Below are positions 1 to 7,446 of a stretch of DNA of 13,179 nucleotides, piece after piece. The stretch covers positions 1 to 13,179 of the forward strand of contig JAWCNE010000043.1 of assembly GCA_038849025.1 (NCBI GenBank). The letters run 5' to 3'. Position numbers and translations under genes: made by a program. The notes under the pieces were generated by a model. That model ran no database searches. It saw nothing but the letters and a program-made list of their open reading frames with translations, and was not told the DNA's origin. This DNA comes from WUQU01 sp038849025 (GTDB lineage Archaea > Thermoproteota > Bathyarchaeia > Bathyarchaeales > Bathycorpusculaceae). Positions within the stretch are counted from its first letter, which is position 1; every line of letters starts with the position of its first letter.

Positions 1-1691
1 CCTATGGCGAAGTAAGTCTTAATGTCGAGTAGGATTTCGATGTTGCATGGGTCGATTTGGTAGAAGCTTTTGATGTATCGGACGCTTGACCACCACCATG
101 GCGGTGGGAAGCCTGCGCCAATGACTTTCTTCGGGAACTCCACGAGGGTGTATTCTATGTCGGCGGCGCTGAAGGGTACGCCGTCGCTCCATTGAATGTC
201 GTTTCTAAGCGTAAATCTCATGCCGCTTTTTGTTTGACCGTCTGATGGGTCAACCCAGCTGAACGCCTGATAGCTTCTTATCAGGAATGGTTTCCATTCT
301 AGGAGTTGGTATGGGTTTCTATAGCCTAGGCTGTCGTAAATAACGCCTAAAACTTCCCAGTCCCACGTCCATTCAGCGTAAACTGGGTTCAGCTTCTTAA
401 GTTCAGCAACCTTGAAGCCTCTTCTTATGGTCATATGTGAGCAGTCGCCCATGGGACTGCATTCTGGATACATGTTCAATAGGCTCCAGTAGCTGTCTGG
501 ACCATAGCCTACAATGTTTACTATGCCATTCCAATATTGACCATTGTAGCCTTCTTCGCCTGGTTCATTGCCTGTGTAGGTTCTGTGTTGAGGCTGAATG
601 GATGGACCCATGGCCAATACGGGTATGGCGCCTATGCAGCTAGGAGTACAGAAGGCTTCTTGTTCGTGGAGAACTGCTTCCAAGACTTCTTCGAATGTGT
701 TTCCGTAGATTACTTTCTTGTGCCAGTATTCGAATTCGCTGCAGTTGACGGCGTCGTAGTTGTAGCAGAAGCCTGGGTGCCAGTAATAATCAATCGAGTA
801 TAGGTCGCCCGTGTCTGGGTCTACGCCTACGCCCCAGCCTCCAGTGTACATGTGGAAGTTCTTGCCAACCATGACATCTAGCCAACAGCCATAACTAGTC
901 TTGTATATCCTTTGGACTTTGATTTTGACTGGGTCGGCTTCCAACTGATTAGCCAACCAGTCACCCAGGTTCCTTCTTCGCGTATCATCGCTTCTAATGT
1001 AGAACTTTAATACGACATCGTTGCCGTCTCCGCCAATCGCCGGTGGGAAGTTTCTCCAGCCGTTGCCATCCGTGTCCACAAAACCATCATCGGTTAATAT
1101 GTTAGCTGCTTCGTTTGGATTGTATGGGTGTGTCAAGTCTTCTAAGAGGCCGCCGGGCCTAATTTCTGGGTGCACACCAGCTTGGGATGGAACCAACTCA
1201 GTGTACATTGGTACGGCTAATCCACCCCAGAATTGTTGGATAATGAAAGTTCTGTCGACGAGGTGGGCGATGGCATGTCTAAAGCTTGAAACACCCATTG
1301 GGTTTGGATACACTGGGTTTGGATACGCTGGGTCTTGCGGGTTGCCCAAGTAGGGGTTGGGATTGTTGTTGAGGTCAATGACACGGAAGCCGTATTCCGC
1401 ACCGTAGTTATGCAACTTAATATAGTCGCTGTAAGGCGGCTGGCTATAAAGGAGTACCTTATCCTTTGTCAGTGGCCAGTCGCCAAGGTCAATCTGATGC
1501 GCTTCCAGAGCAGACCATTCGCTTTCCTCATCAGCATAGAGATATATGTAATACCTGTCAGCCCTAGGACCAAACAACTCATATTTCTCATCTTCGGTGC
1601 AGTCAGGATAAGTCCAAGCAAATGCAGGTACCACTGAAACCGAAAGAATCATCAATGCCACTAGTAGCCATGAAAGCATCTTTTTGTCCAT
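1..1691 (-). CDS. Family 5 (peptide/nickel-type) ABC solute-binding protein, permuted, 3' end outside window
   Basis: Probable extracellular binding protein of the adjacent peptide-type ABC importer. Reading from the ATG at 1689-1691 gives 563 full codons without a stop, so the C-terminus lies beyond base 1. Residues 1-25 are a signal peptide (MDKK, hydrophobic core, AFA-W). Family 5 blocks are clear but in unusual order: GPRAD..ALEAHQIDLGDWPL (41-74), FRHAIAHLVDR (137-147), YNPNEAANILTDDGF (190-204), TGGWGVG (283-289), and only then the normally N-terminal block IYDSLG (451-456), MRFTLRNDIQWSDGVPFSAADIEYTL (491-516). This is what a circular permutation looks like. Nine cysteines are present, which suggests disulfides. 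A GAGG Shine-Dalgarno lies 7 nt before the start. Codons favour C and A at third positions, as in dppBC. Substrate cannot be told; oligopeptides are the family default, but sugars are known for archaeal members. Membership is near certain; the role with dppBC is inferred from position. Confidence 0.93.
   Translation of the reverse strand, partial: MDKKMLSWLLVALMILSVSVVPAFAWTYPDCTEDEKYELFGPRADRYYIYLYADEESEWSALEAHQIDLGDWPLTKDKVLLYSQPPYSDYIKLHNYGAEYGFRVIDLNNNPNPYLGNPQDPAYPNPVYPNPMGVSSFRHAIAHLVDRTFIIQQFWGGLAVPMYTELVPSQAGVHPEIRPGGLLEDLTHPYNPNEAANILTDDGFVDTDGNGWRNFPPAIGGDGNDVVLKFYIRSDDTRRRNLGDWLANQLEADPVKIKVQRIYKTSYGCWLDVMVGKNFHMYTGGWGVGVDPDTGDLYSIDYYWHPGFCYNYDAVNCSEFEYWHKKVIYGNTFEEVLEAVLHEQEAFCTPSCIGAIPVLAMGPSIQPQHRTYTGNEPGEEGYNGQYWNGIVNIVGYGPDSYWSLLNMYPECSPMGDCSHMTIRRGFKVAELKKLNPVYAEWTWDWEVLGVIYDSLGYRNPYQLLEWKPFLIRSYQAFSWVDPSDGQTKSGMRFTLRNDIQWSDGVPFSAADIEYTLVEFPKKVIGAGFPPPWWWSSVRYIKSFYQIDPCNIEILLDIKTYFAI
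1299..1326. repeat. 15-nt tandem duplication inside the binding-protein gene
   Basis: The 13-mer TGGGTTTGGATAC occurs at 1299-1311 and again at 1314-1326, a period of 15 nt, with a decayed third copy (CTGGGTC) just after. In the protein this gives the repeated YPNP units around residues 123-131 (AYPNPVYPNP), a proline-rich loop ahead of the FRHAIAHLVDR block. It keeps frame and looks like a small slippage duplication in a surface loop. Confidence 0.6.
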
Positions 1692-1698
1692 TTTCTTT

Positions 1699-1753
1699 CC
1701 TCTCTCCCTTATCCTTTTCAGCACACATAGAAGAGTAAAACCGGATTTAAAAG
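1699..1753 (-). promoter_or_regulatory. Promoter and Shine-Dalgarno of the binding-protein gene
   Basis: On the minus strand a TATA-like CTTTTAAAT (1753 to 1745) is preceded by the purine-rich CATAAAG. A transcript starting about 25 nt downstream would have a leader of roughly 30 nt containing GGGAGAGAGG, whose GAGG (1702 to 1699) sits 7 nt before the ATG. The spacing fits an archaeal promoter; it has not been tested by other means. Confidence 0.5.
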
Positions 1754-1760
1754 CTTTATG

Positions 1761-1829
1761 GAAAATACTTACATATCAACTGCGCACACAAAACTTATGT
1801 AGCCCTTCAATCCTAAAGAAACTAGGTGA
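1761..1829 (+). promoter_or_regulatory. Promoter region and Shine-Dalgarno of dppB
   Basis: The dppB start is supported by AGGTGA at 1824-1829, six bases before the ATG, matching the 16S 3' tail. Two weak TATA candidates lie upstream: CTTACATATC at about 1768-1777, preceded by GGAAAAT, and CTTATGTA at 1794-1801. The first leaves a better leader length. The 144-bp gap between the divergent starts must hold control of both the binding protein and the permeases. No clear operator palindrome was seen. Confidence 0.4.
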
Positions 1830-1835
1830 CCATTC

Positions 1836-2906
1836 ATGGGACTAAGAGCATACATCGTAAAAAGAATAGTTTACAGCTTCATACTACTCATGTTCGTCAT
1901 AACCCTAAACTTCATAATATTCTTCATGATGCCAGGCGACCCATCAGAAATGTGGCTAAACCTAACAGGGAGAGTATCAAGAGAAGAACTCGAAAAACAA
2001 AAAGAAGCCCTTAGACAAATCTGGGGTCTAGGCGAACCACGACACATAATATTCATAAGAACAACAATTAGCCTACTAACCTTCAACTTCGGAAGATCCA
2101 TAATGACAGGACAACCAATTGCCTCTACCTTGCTGTCAAAAATGCCGTACACCCTCTTCCTTCTAGGAACCTCAACAATAATCTCCATTGTAATAGGAGT
2201 CTTCCTAGGAGTAGTCGCCGCATACAAACGAGGAGGCACCTTAGACAGCGGCCTAGTAACAAGCTCACTGATCTTATATTCTCTGCCCACATTTTGGATG
2301 GGAATGGTATTCATATTCATATTTTTCAATACACTCGGCTGGTTCCCCAACGCGGGCACTAAACCTAAACTCTGGGCCTCAATTGGTCACCCAATTCCCT
2401 ACACCATTCAAACATCAGCTCCATCAACCACAACATTAGGCATACAATTCAACCTCAACCCTTCGGAAGTCCTAAGGTTAGTCGGAGGTTACCTTCACCA
2501 CGCCTTCCTCCCTATAATGACACTTACCCTCTTCTCTTACGGTGGCTACCTACTCCTAACACGAGCAACAATGCTAGAAGCCCTTACAGAAGACTACATT
2601 GTAACCGCAAGAGCAAAAGGAGTCCCAGAAAGAACTGTGTTACTGAGACATGCACTAAAAAACGCCTCACTACCCCTCATCACAAGCGCAGCATTATCCT
2701 TTGGATTCATCCTTTCCGGCGCAATAATCACAGAAACCGTCTACACGTATGAAGGACTAGGACACTGGATATGGGCTGCCATAGACGCAAGAGACTACCC
2801 AGTTGTTTTACCCGTATTCTATATTATAGCCATCTGCGTCATAGTCGCAAACTTTATCGCCGACCTACTATACGGAATAATAGACCCAAGAATCAAATAT
2901 GCTTGA
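1836..2906 (+). CDS. dppB: Peptide-type ABC transporter permease, DppB family
   Basis: Inner-membrane permease subunit of a Dpp/Opp importer; with DppC it forms the translocation channel. It has 356 residues, slightly longer than the family norm of about 310-340. Visible features are the DppB N-terminus (YIVKRIVYSF, then TM1 about 10-31 and MMPGDP at 31-36), further membrane segments near 104-128, 137-165, 222-243, 282-304 and 322-346, and the cytoplasmic coupling-helix EAA loop at about 251-276 (TEDYIVTARAKG..., ending RHALKNA) that docks on the ATPases. The C-terminal YGIIDPRIKY ending is typical. The loop at about 170-215 is somewhat extended. An AGGTGA site supports the start, and the stop overlaps the next ORF, indicating coupled translation with dppC. 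Family assignment is secure; substrate is unknown. Confidence 0.95.
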   Translation: MGLRAYIVKRIVYSFILLMFVITLNFIIFFMMPGDPSEMWLNLTGRVSREELEKQKEALRQIWGLGEPRHIIFIRTTISLLTFNFGRSIMTGQPIASTLLSKMPYTLFLLGTSTIISIVIGVFLGVVAAYKRGGTLDSGLVTSSLILYSLPTFWMGMVFIFIFFNTLGWFPNAGTKPKLWASIGHPIPYTIQTSAPSTTTLGIQFNLNPSEVLRLVGGYLHHAFLPIMTLTLFSYGGYLLLTRATMLEALTEDYIVTARAKGVPERTVLLRHALKNASLPLITSAALSFGFILSGAIITETVYTYEGLGHWIWAAIDARDYPVVLPVFYIIAICVIVANFIADLLYGIIDPRIKYA

Positions 2907-2908
2907 GG
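2905..2908 (+). promoter_or_regulatory. Shine-Dalgarno that decides the dppC start
   Basis: GAGG overlaps the dppB stop codon (TGA 2904-2906) and lies 8 nt before ATG 2917. The alternative in-frame ATG at 2899 has no such site upstream, so 2917 is the better dppC start, and the arrangement couples dppC translation to termination on dppB. Confidence 0.6.
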
Positions 2909-2916
2909 CGAAAACC

Positions 2917-4668
2917 ATGACATACCAAAGCAAAGCACAATTCCAAATAAAAAGACTAATAAACTTCCTAAAAATATTCGCCCGCAACAAAAGAGGAATA
3001 ATTGGACTAGCCATAATACTATTCTTCGCTTTCCTATCACTCGCTGGCCCGCTTATAACGCCATTTAACGCAAGAGGAGAAGACCCGAGACGACCATATT
3101 ACCCAGTCGCGGCCGTAATGAGCGCGCCAGAATGGCTTATACATTTACCAACCTTCCTTGGCGGAAACCCCAAACTAAGCAAATCCATGTGGCTGGTAAA
3201 CAATCCAGGAAGCCCAAAAATACTACAAGAAGGAGGAGAATGGACCCTTAACGCATCACAAGAATTCATAGATAACCAAATCCTCACAATAAAATTTAAC
3301 GAAACCACAAACTACCCCTACAGCAATGCCCCGGGAAGCCTCCAAGTAACCTTCACAAGAGACAGCGACTCCACAACGTATGGCAACGTTACAGTGACCA
3401 TATATAAAGAGTTCTACTGGCCCTACGCCACCAAACCAGGCAGATACATAGGCTATATAACACTTTTAGCCGAAGGAACAACAAACGCCACTTCATACCT
3501 AAAAGTACCAGTGGAAATCCAGGTGTTCTTAGAACAAGTAGAGGACAAAATATACCTTGACCTTTGGCCTCCTCCAGTGAAAGTATGGCCGCCCGGAAGC
3601 ACCATTGGAAGATGGATGCCCTCAACCCTAGGCGTCCCAACAGGCTTCATTGCGGAAACATATGGCGAAACTTACTCACCAAACCCACCAAAGAAAGGTG
3701 ACGACGTATACATAGGGAAACCCAAAGCCGGAGCAAACGCTACACAAGGCTGGATAATTTCCTCCAACAGCTACGCTTCAAATACGACACAAATAGACAC
3801 CTTATCACCTTACCTAACCAACAGAGTCGACATATTTCCCACATCAGAAGCCACGCTAGCATTCTCCAGAAACCCTGGAACGTACCGTTACGGAGTAAAA
3901 ATCATATTCAGAGACTGGTCATACCCCAAAGACAAAGTACAAACAACTATCTTCGTAGATCAATTTGACTTTGTAATATGGGGCAACTGCTTCGGCATCT
4001 TAGGCACAAACCATCTCGGACAAGACTTATTCTCACAGCTAATCTACGGAGCTCAAGCCTCACTCTATGTAGGCCTACTTTCCGCAATATTAGGTGTTGT
4101 CATAGGACTCGTAGTGGGATTAGCCGCTGGATACATGGGAAAAGCAGTTGATGAAATCCTTATGCGGTTCTCAGACATGCTCCTTGTCCTCCCAAGTCTA
4201 CCCTTACTGATAGTCCTAGTAGCAATACTAGGCTCAAAACTAGAAAACCTCATCATACTCCTAGGATTCCTAGGATGGATGGGATTCGCAAGACTGGTGA
4301 GATCACAAGTGCTAAGCCTAAGAGAAAGACCCTTCGTAGAAGCAGCAAAAGCCGTAGGAGCAGGTAAGAGCCACATTTTGTTCCGTCACATCTTACCCAA
4401 CGTGATGGGACTAGTCTATGTATCCCTCGCAACATCCGTTCCAGGCGCAATAGTTGCTGAAGCAGCACTAAGCTGGCTTGGATTTGTTGACCCAACCAGA
4501 GTCTCTTGGGGCAGAATGCTTAACGAAGCTCAAGAACAAGCAGCAACAAGATGCTGGTGGTGGGTTATTCCACCAGGCTTATGCATCGCAGCACTTGCCT
4601 TAGCATTCATCCTCTTAGGATTCGCTATCGACGACATATTAAATCCGAAATTACGTGTGAGACGCTAG
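2917..4668 (+). CDS. dppC: Peptide-type ABC transporter permease, DppC family, with about 310-residue exterior insertion
   Basis: Second permease of the importer. From ATG 2917 (GAGG 8 nt upstream) it has 583 residues, nearly twice the family's usual length of about 300. TM1 is about 27-47 (RGIIGLAIILFFAFLSLAG). Normally some 30-50 residues separate TM1 from the LGTDelGRD motif; here that motif (LGTNHLGQDLFSQLIYGAQ) begins only at 362. The intervening residues, about 48-357, lack hydrophobic spans. They hold six N-x-S/T sequons (N112, N128, N157, N190, N274, N289) and beta-strand-rich stretches with repeated PG-x-Y turns (174-177 and 320-323), so an exterior, possibly double beta-sandwich domain is likely. 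The C-terminal part is a normal DppC: membrane segments and the EAA loop at 470-495 (ERPFVEAAKAVGAG...FRHILPN). The motif shows D-to-N and R-to-Q changes from the usual pattern. It could alternatively start at 2899. Confidence 0.93.
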   Translation: MTYQSKAQFQIKRLINFLKIFARNKRGIIGLAIILFFAFLSLAGPLITPFNARGEDPRRPYYPVAAVMSAPEWLIHLPTFLGGNPKLSKSMWLVNNPGSPKILQEGGEWTLNASQEFIDNQILTIKFNETTNYPYSNAPGSLQVTFTRDSDSTTYGNVTVTIYKEFYWPYATKPGRYIGYITLLAEGTTNATSYLKVPVEIQVFLEQVEDKIYLDLWPPPVKVWPPGSTIGRWMPSTLGVPTGFIAETYGETYSPNPPKKGDDVYIGKPKAGANATQGWIISSNSYASNTTQIDTLSPYLTNRVDIFPTSEATLAFSRNPGTYRYGVKIIFRDWSYPKDKVQTTIFVDQFDFVIWGNCFGILGTNHLGQDLFSQLIYGAQASLYVGLLSAILGVVIGLVVGLAAGYMGKAVDEILMRFSDMLLVLPSLPLLIVLVAILGSKLENLIILLGFLGWMGFARLVRSQVLSLRERPFVEAAKAVGAGKSHILFRHILPNVMGLVYVSLATSVPGAIVAEAALSWLGFVDPTRVSWGRMLNEAQEQAATRCWWWVIPPGLCIAALALAFILLGFAIDDILNPKLRVRR

Positions 4669-4678
4669 CTCCTTGTTC

Positions 4679-4695
4679 CCCCTTTTATTCTTTAA
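4679..4695. terminator. Likely bidirectional terminator between convergent genes
   Basis: The 36-bp gap between the dppC stop and the stop of the convergent dockerin gene holds CCCCCTTTTATTCTTT on the plus strand, a pyrimidine run of the kind that ends archaeal transcripts. It is followed by TTCTTTAAAAAAGAA, an A/T inverted repeat that also gives a T-rich run on the minus strand. This is suggestive only. Confidence 0.4.
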
Positions 4696-4704
4696 AAAAG
4701 AAAA

Positions 4705-6540
4705 TTACCCAAAATTCTTAGCGATTATCGCTAAGTCTTTCAAGTCGATTTTTTGATCTTGATTCAGATCAGCTTGTAAATTCCATCTCGGATGTTCTGG
4801 ACGTGAGCCGAAAGATAAAGCAGCAAGAGCCATGTCTTTCATGTCAATTACTTGGTCTCCGTTGACGTCGCCTATTTTTTTAACTTTTACCATAAGAATA
4901 CTTACCTTAACATTGTTTGTTATGTCTGTTTCGTTATCTAGTGACAGAATTTCTGCTTTTATCTCGTATAAGGCTATGTTTTTCGGCGTCCAAGTAAAAG
5001 ATAGAGTTACCTTTGTGTCTGAAAAAGCATTCATGACTATTTGAGTGCCTATGAGATGTTCAACGTCTTCCGATCGAAATTTACATTTAACTGTTAATGT
5101 TCCAGTGTCATCCCCTTGATAGTGAATCACAACTTTAATGTTAACAACTTGTTCTTCATATACCTCCGTTGGGTAAGGTATTATAGTGGTAACTCTTGCA
5201 TCACATGTTACTGTCCATGGTTTCATTAATGGATAATGATCCTTATTGTTTGCGTTCACAATGTAAGGTACATCTCCTATTCCATTGCAGTCGTTGTCTA
5301 TACCGCTATAATCGCTCCAATAATTACCACCGATAGAAGGGTTGTCCCATAGGTTCTTGGAGAAAAGGTCTTCAATGTAAGCTTGAATTGTGTTATTGAG
5401 AAAATTGTTGCTATAGATGGTGTTGTTTTCAGAATTTGATAGGGACATTCCTTTAGAGGCTTTTGCTAATGTGTTTCCATAAAAGATGTTGTTATGAGAA
5501 GCGCTTAACTCAATATTATGATAATTGTCAACGAAACAGTTTTGGCGAAACTCATTGAAAGGTGAAAAACTTAACCATGCGCCGTAAGTGTTTTGCGAAA
5601 TGTTATTGTGGGCTATCGTGTTTCTAAAAGATGCTTTATTTAAAATGTTAGATTCAGAGAGTATTATTCCTTTAACGTTTTTCGAAATAGTGCAGTCGTG
5701 AACTAGATTATCATTGGAAGCTTCAATAACAACGCCTACCCAACTGTTATTGCTAAGGTTGCACTCAAAGATTTCGTTGTTGGAGGAGGATGTAAGTCTT
5801 ATTCCTCGTTTGTTTTTTATTGAAGTGACGTTGTAGATCAGAGAATTTTTTGTGTATGCGATCAAGACGCCTTCACCATTTTGGGCTATCACAGAATCTT
5901 TTACTAGAATGTTTGAACAGTTAACTAAGGCGACGTAGCCAGCGTCTGGCGAGACTTGGCACCAATGTTTATTGACTAAGAAATACACTTTCTTCTGGTT
6001 TACATAATTTGTCGTATCTATTTTATGAATAAAATGATCCAAGACAAGTCCCCAGACTTCTAGGTTATAATAATTTCCTGCCATATGGTTATTCTTTAAT
6101 GTATTGTTTGAAGAGTCATACAGTTGTATGCCACAATAATGATCAGTTACTTTATTGTTTTCTATAATGCAGCTAGAACTGTAGAATACATGTATCCCAG
6201 AAAAGGACGAGTCGATTTTCCCTCTAATTGTAAAACCCGAAAAATGAACATTATTTGCTCTTATTTGAACTGTGTGGGCGCGTCCACTTCCGACAATTTC
6301 CGCACCTTCTTCTCCAATAATGGTTAAAGGCTTGTCTATTAATATGCATTCTTTATAAATTCCTGTTTTGACCAGAATTTTTTGTCCTTCTGTTGCGAGA
6401 TCTATTGCCTTTTGAATGGAATCTGCATCGTCAGGCACCACAATGATATTTGACGGGAGGGAGCAATAGGCTATATGAAGATCCGCTATTGCGTGGAAGG
6501 TTAACAATGATAATATCAATAAAGGAGTTAAAGCTTTCAT
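4705..6540 (-). CDS. Secreted NosD-like beta-helix protein with CARDB-like and dockerin-like domains
   Basis: Probable cell-surface protein of 611 residues. An N-terminal signal sequence occupies about 1-25. Residues 33-65 match the start of NosD/pectate-lyase-like beta-helices (ADSIQKAIDLATEGQKILVKTGIY). A right-handed parallel beta-helix follows to about 400, with recurrent N-N-x-I/L-x-x-N ladders (SSNNTLKNN, SSNNEIFECN, SENNTIYSNN). The typical NosD closing block GNYWSDYSGIDND, DVPY, DHYPLMKPW lies at 405-442. Residues 448-550 resemble a CARDB/Ig-like beta-sandwich. Residues 557-611 are a dockerin type I-like pair of Ca2+ loops: D558-N560-D562-D566-D569 and D591-N593-D595-D599-D602. Such modules bind cohesins; none is seen here. 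A GAGGG site lies 5 nt before the start. Ligand or enzymatic activity is unknown; a carbohydrate-linked or adhesive role is plausible. The copper-binding label often attached to NosD repeats is not supported. Confidence 0.9.
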   Translation of the reverse strand: MKALTPLLILSLLTFHAIADLHIAYCSLPSNIIVVPDDADSIQKAIDLATEGQKILVKTGIYKECILIDKPLTIIGEEGAEIVGSGRAHTVQIRANNVHFSGFTIRGKIDSSFSGIHVFYSSSCIIENNKVTDHYCGIQLYDSSNNTLKNNHMAGNYYNLEVWGLVLDHFIHKIDTTNYVNQKKVYFLVNKHWCQVSPDAGYVALVNCSNILVKDSVIAQNGEGVLIAYTKNSLIYNVTSIKNKRGIRLTSSSNNEIFECNLSNNSWVGVVIEASNDNLVHDCTISKNVKGIILSESNILNKASFRNTIAHNNISQNTYGAWLSFSPFNEFRQNCFVDNYHNIELSASHNNIFYGNTLAKASKGMSLSNSENNTIYSNNFLNNTIQAYIEDLFSKNLWDNPSIGGNYWSDYSGIDNDCNGIGDVPYIVNANNKDHYPLMKPWTVTCDARVTTIIPYPTEVYEEQVVNIKVVIHYQGDDTGTLTVKCKFRSEDVEHLIGTQIVMNAFSDTKVTLSFTWTPKNIALYEIKAEILSLDNETDITNNVKVSILMVKVKKIGDVNGDQVIDMKDMALAALSFGSRPEHPRWNLQADLNQDQKIDLKDLAIIAKNFG

Positions 6541-6600
6541 AGTCGCCCTCTCTCTTCCTCACCTAATTTTATTATGAAAGTTCAATGATAAAAACGTAGA

Positions 6601-6610
6601 GTATTTAAAG
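6601..6610 (-). promoter_or_regulatory. TATA box of the dockerin gene
   Basis: On the minus strand CTTTAAATAC (6610 to 6601) lies about 65 nt before the ATG at 6540. This would give a leader of about 40 nt carrying the GAGGG ribosome-binding site (6550 to 6546). The position fits an archaeal TATA box. Confidence 0.45.
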
Positions 6611-6633
6611 GAAATACTTCTTGAAAGCAAAAC

Positions 6634-6642
6634 CTTAAACAT
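6634..6642 (+). promoter_or_regulatory. TATA box of a probably leaderless gene
   Basis: CTTAAACAT, preceded by GAAAGCAAAAC, is centred about 24 nt before ATG 6662. Transcription would therefore begin at or near the start codon. No Shine-Dalgarno is visible in the preceding bases (TATCACTACGAT), which agrees with a leaderless mRNA. Confidence 0.5.
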
Positions 6643-6661
6643 ATGAATTTATCACTACGAT

Positions 6662-7441
6662 ATGGGCAAAATGAAGCTTGAAAAAAGCCAAGTAGTGGCT
6701 GATAAAACTGCAAAGACGGAATACGAGAATGGTATAAGACTACTTTCTAAGCAAAAACCAAAAGAGGCTCTTCGACATTTGAAAAAGGCTTTGGAGCTTA
6801 ATCCCCACTTTGAAGAGGCAAAGCATGCCTTGGATGACGCTTTGGAAGCCTTGACATGGAACGCTTGGTATTTCTGTAAAAAATGTGGTAAGTTAATTTT
6901 GCCGAATTCACTTTATCCATATTTGACAATAGATGGCTATTGCCCAAGGTGCGGTGAATTTGCACCCACTTTCAAGGAAGAAATTATTAGCGTTGTCGAG
7001 ATAGCCGTGAAAATAGCTCTTTTTGGAATCTTTCCAATTCTTGTTTTTATTTTCTGCGGGATTCCCAGTTTGCAGCTTATCCCTAAAAAAATGACGGTTG
7101 AAGTTGACTGGTACCCGTTGACGGATGGAATTTTTATGGCTGCGAATCTTACTCCACTTATAATGCTTTTAATGCTTTTTTTGAATGACCCCTATTTGTT
7201 GCAAGAAACCAATTATTTACTGTTTGGAAAGTTAGATGATGCATCTTACTTTATTGCGGGATCGTTGTTCTTTTTTATGATAATGTATCTCTATTTCTTT
7301 GTATTGTTGACACCGTTTTTCACTTTACATAAAAGGGGACTCTGGAAAAGTAGAGTTCATCAAAAGCAGATTTTAATTTTCACGGCAATCTTCGTTGGCG
7401 TTATATTAGTTGCAAGGATGTCTTTTGGAGTTTTTCGTTAA
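6662..7441 (+). CDS. TPR / zinc-ribbon / four-TM membrane protein
   Basis: Protein of 259 residues whose function is not recognised. The N-terminal cytoplasmic part has one to one-and-a-half tetratricopeptide-like repeats at about 15-62 (YENGIRLLSKQKPKEALRHL, then KKALELNPHFEEAKHAL). It is followed by a zinc-ribbon-like pair, C72-K-K-C75 and C94-P-R-C97. Four hydrophobic segments follow at about 109-131, 158-175, 196-219 and 236-251. The order suggests a membrane-anchored adaptor with a protein-binding and metal-stabilised head facing the cytoplasm. It is divergent from the dockerin gene and convergent with the next gene, whose stop lies only 5 bases away. It appears leaderless. Base composition is AT-rich with T-ending codons, unlike dppBC. 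A role with the transporter is not shown by anything except proximity. Confidence 0.85.
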   Translation: MGKMKLEKSQVVADKTAKTEYENGIRLLSKQKPKEALRHLKKALELNPHFEEAKHALDDALEALTWNAWYFCKKCGKLILPNSLYPYLTIDGYCPRCGEFAPTFKEEIISVVEIAVKIALFGIFPILVFIFCGIPSLQLIPKKMTVEVDWYPLTDGIFMAANLTPLIMLLMLFLNDPYLLQETNYLLFGKLDDASYFIAGSLFFFMIMYLYFFVLLTPFFTLHKRGLWKSRVHQKQILIFTAIFVGVILVARMSFGVFR

Positions 7442-7446
7442 CCATA

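Noticed and set aside
437..1637. Several plus-strand open frames of 68-110 residues
   Set aside because: They lie antisense to the long minus-strand frame of the binding protein, whose family motifs are clear from 1691 down to the window edge. Their products are low-complexity and unrecognisable.
1871..2359. Minus-strand frame of 162 residues
   Set aside because: It is antisense to dppB, which has clear family motifs; the shadow arises from codon bias and has no recognisable domain.
2917..4668. Possibility that the long DppC is a fusion caused by a frameshift or assembly error
   Set aside because: A single uninterrupted frame runs from TM1 through the insert to the C-terminal permease core with uniform codon usage. 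The insert looks like an ordered exterior domain rather than out-of-frame sequence.
4686..4700. A/T inverted repeat TTCTTTAAAAAAGAA as a protein-binding operator
   Set aside because: It lies between two convergent stops, where a terminator role is more likely; a palindrome this AT-rich is also expected by chance.
4705..6540. Copper-binding NosD function for the beta-helix protein
   Set aside because: The resemblance is to the generic repeat of the NosD family. No nitrous-oxide reductase genes or copper ligands are visible, so only the fold is claimed.
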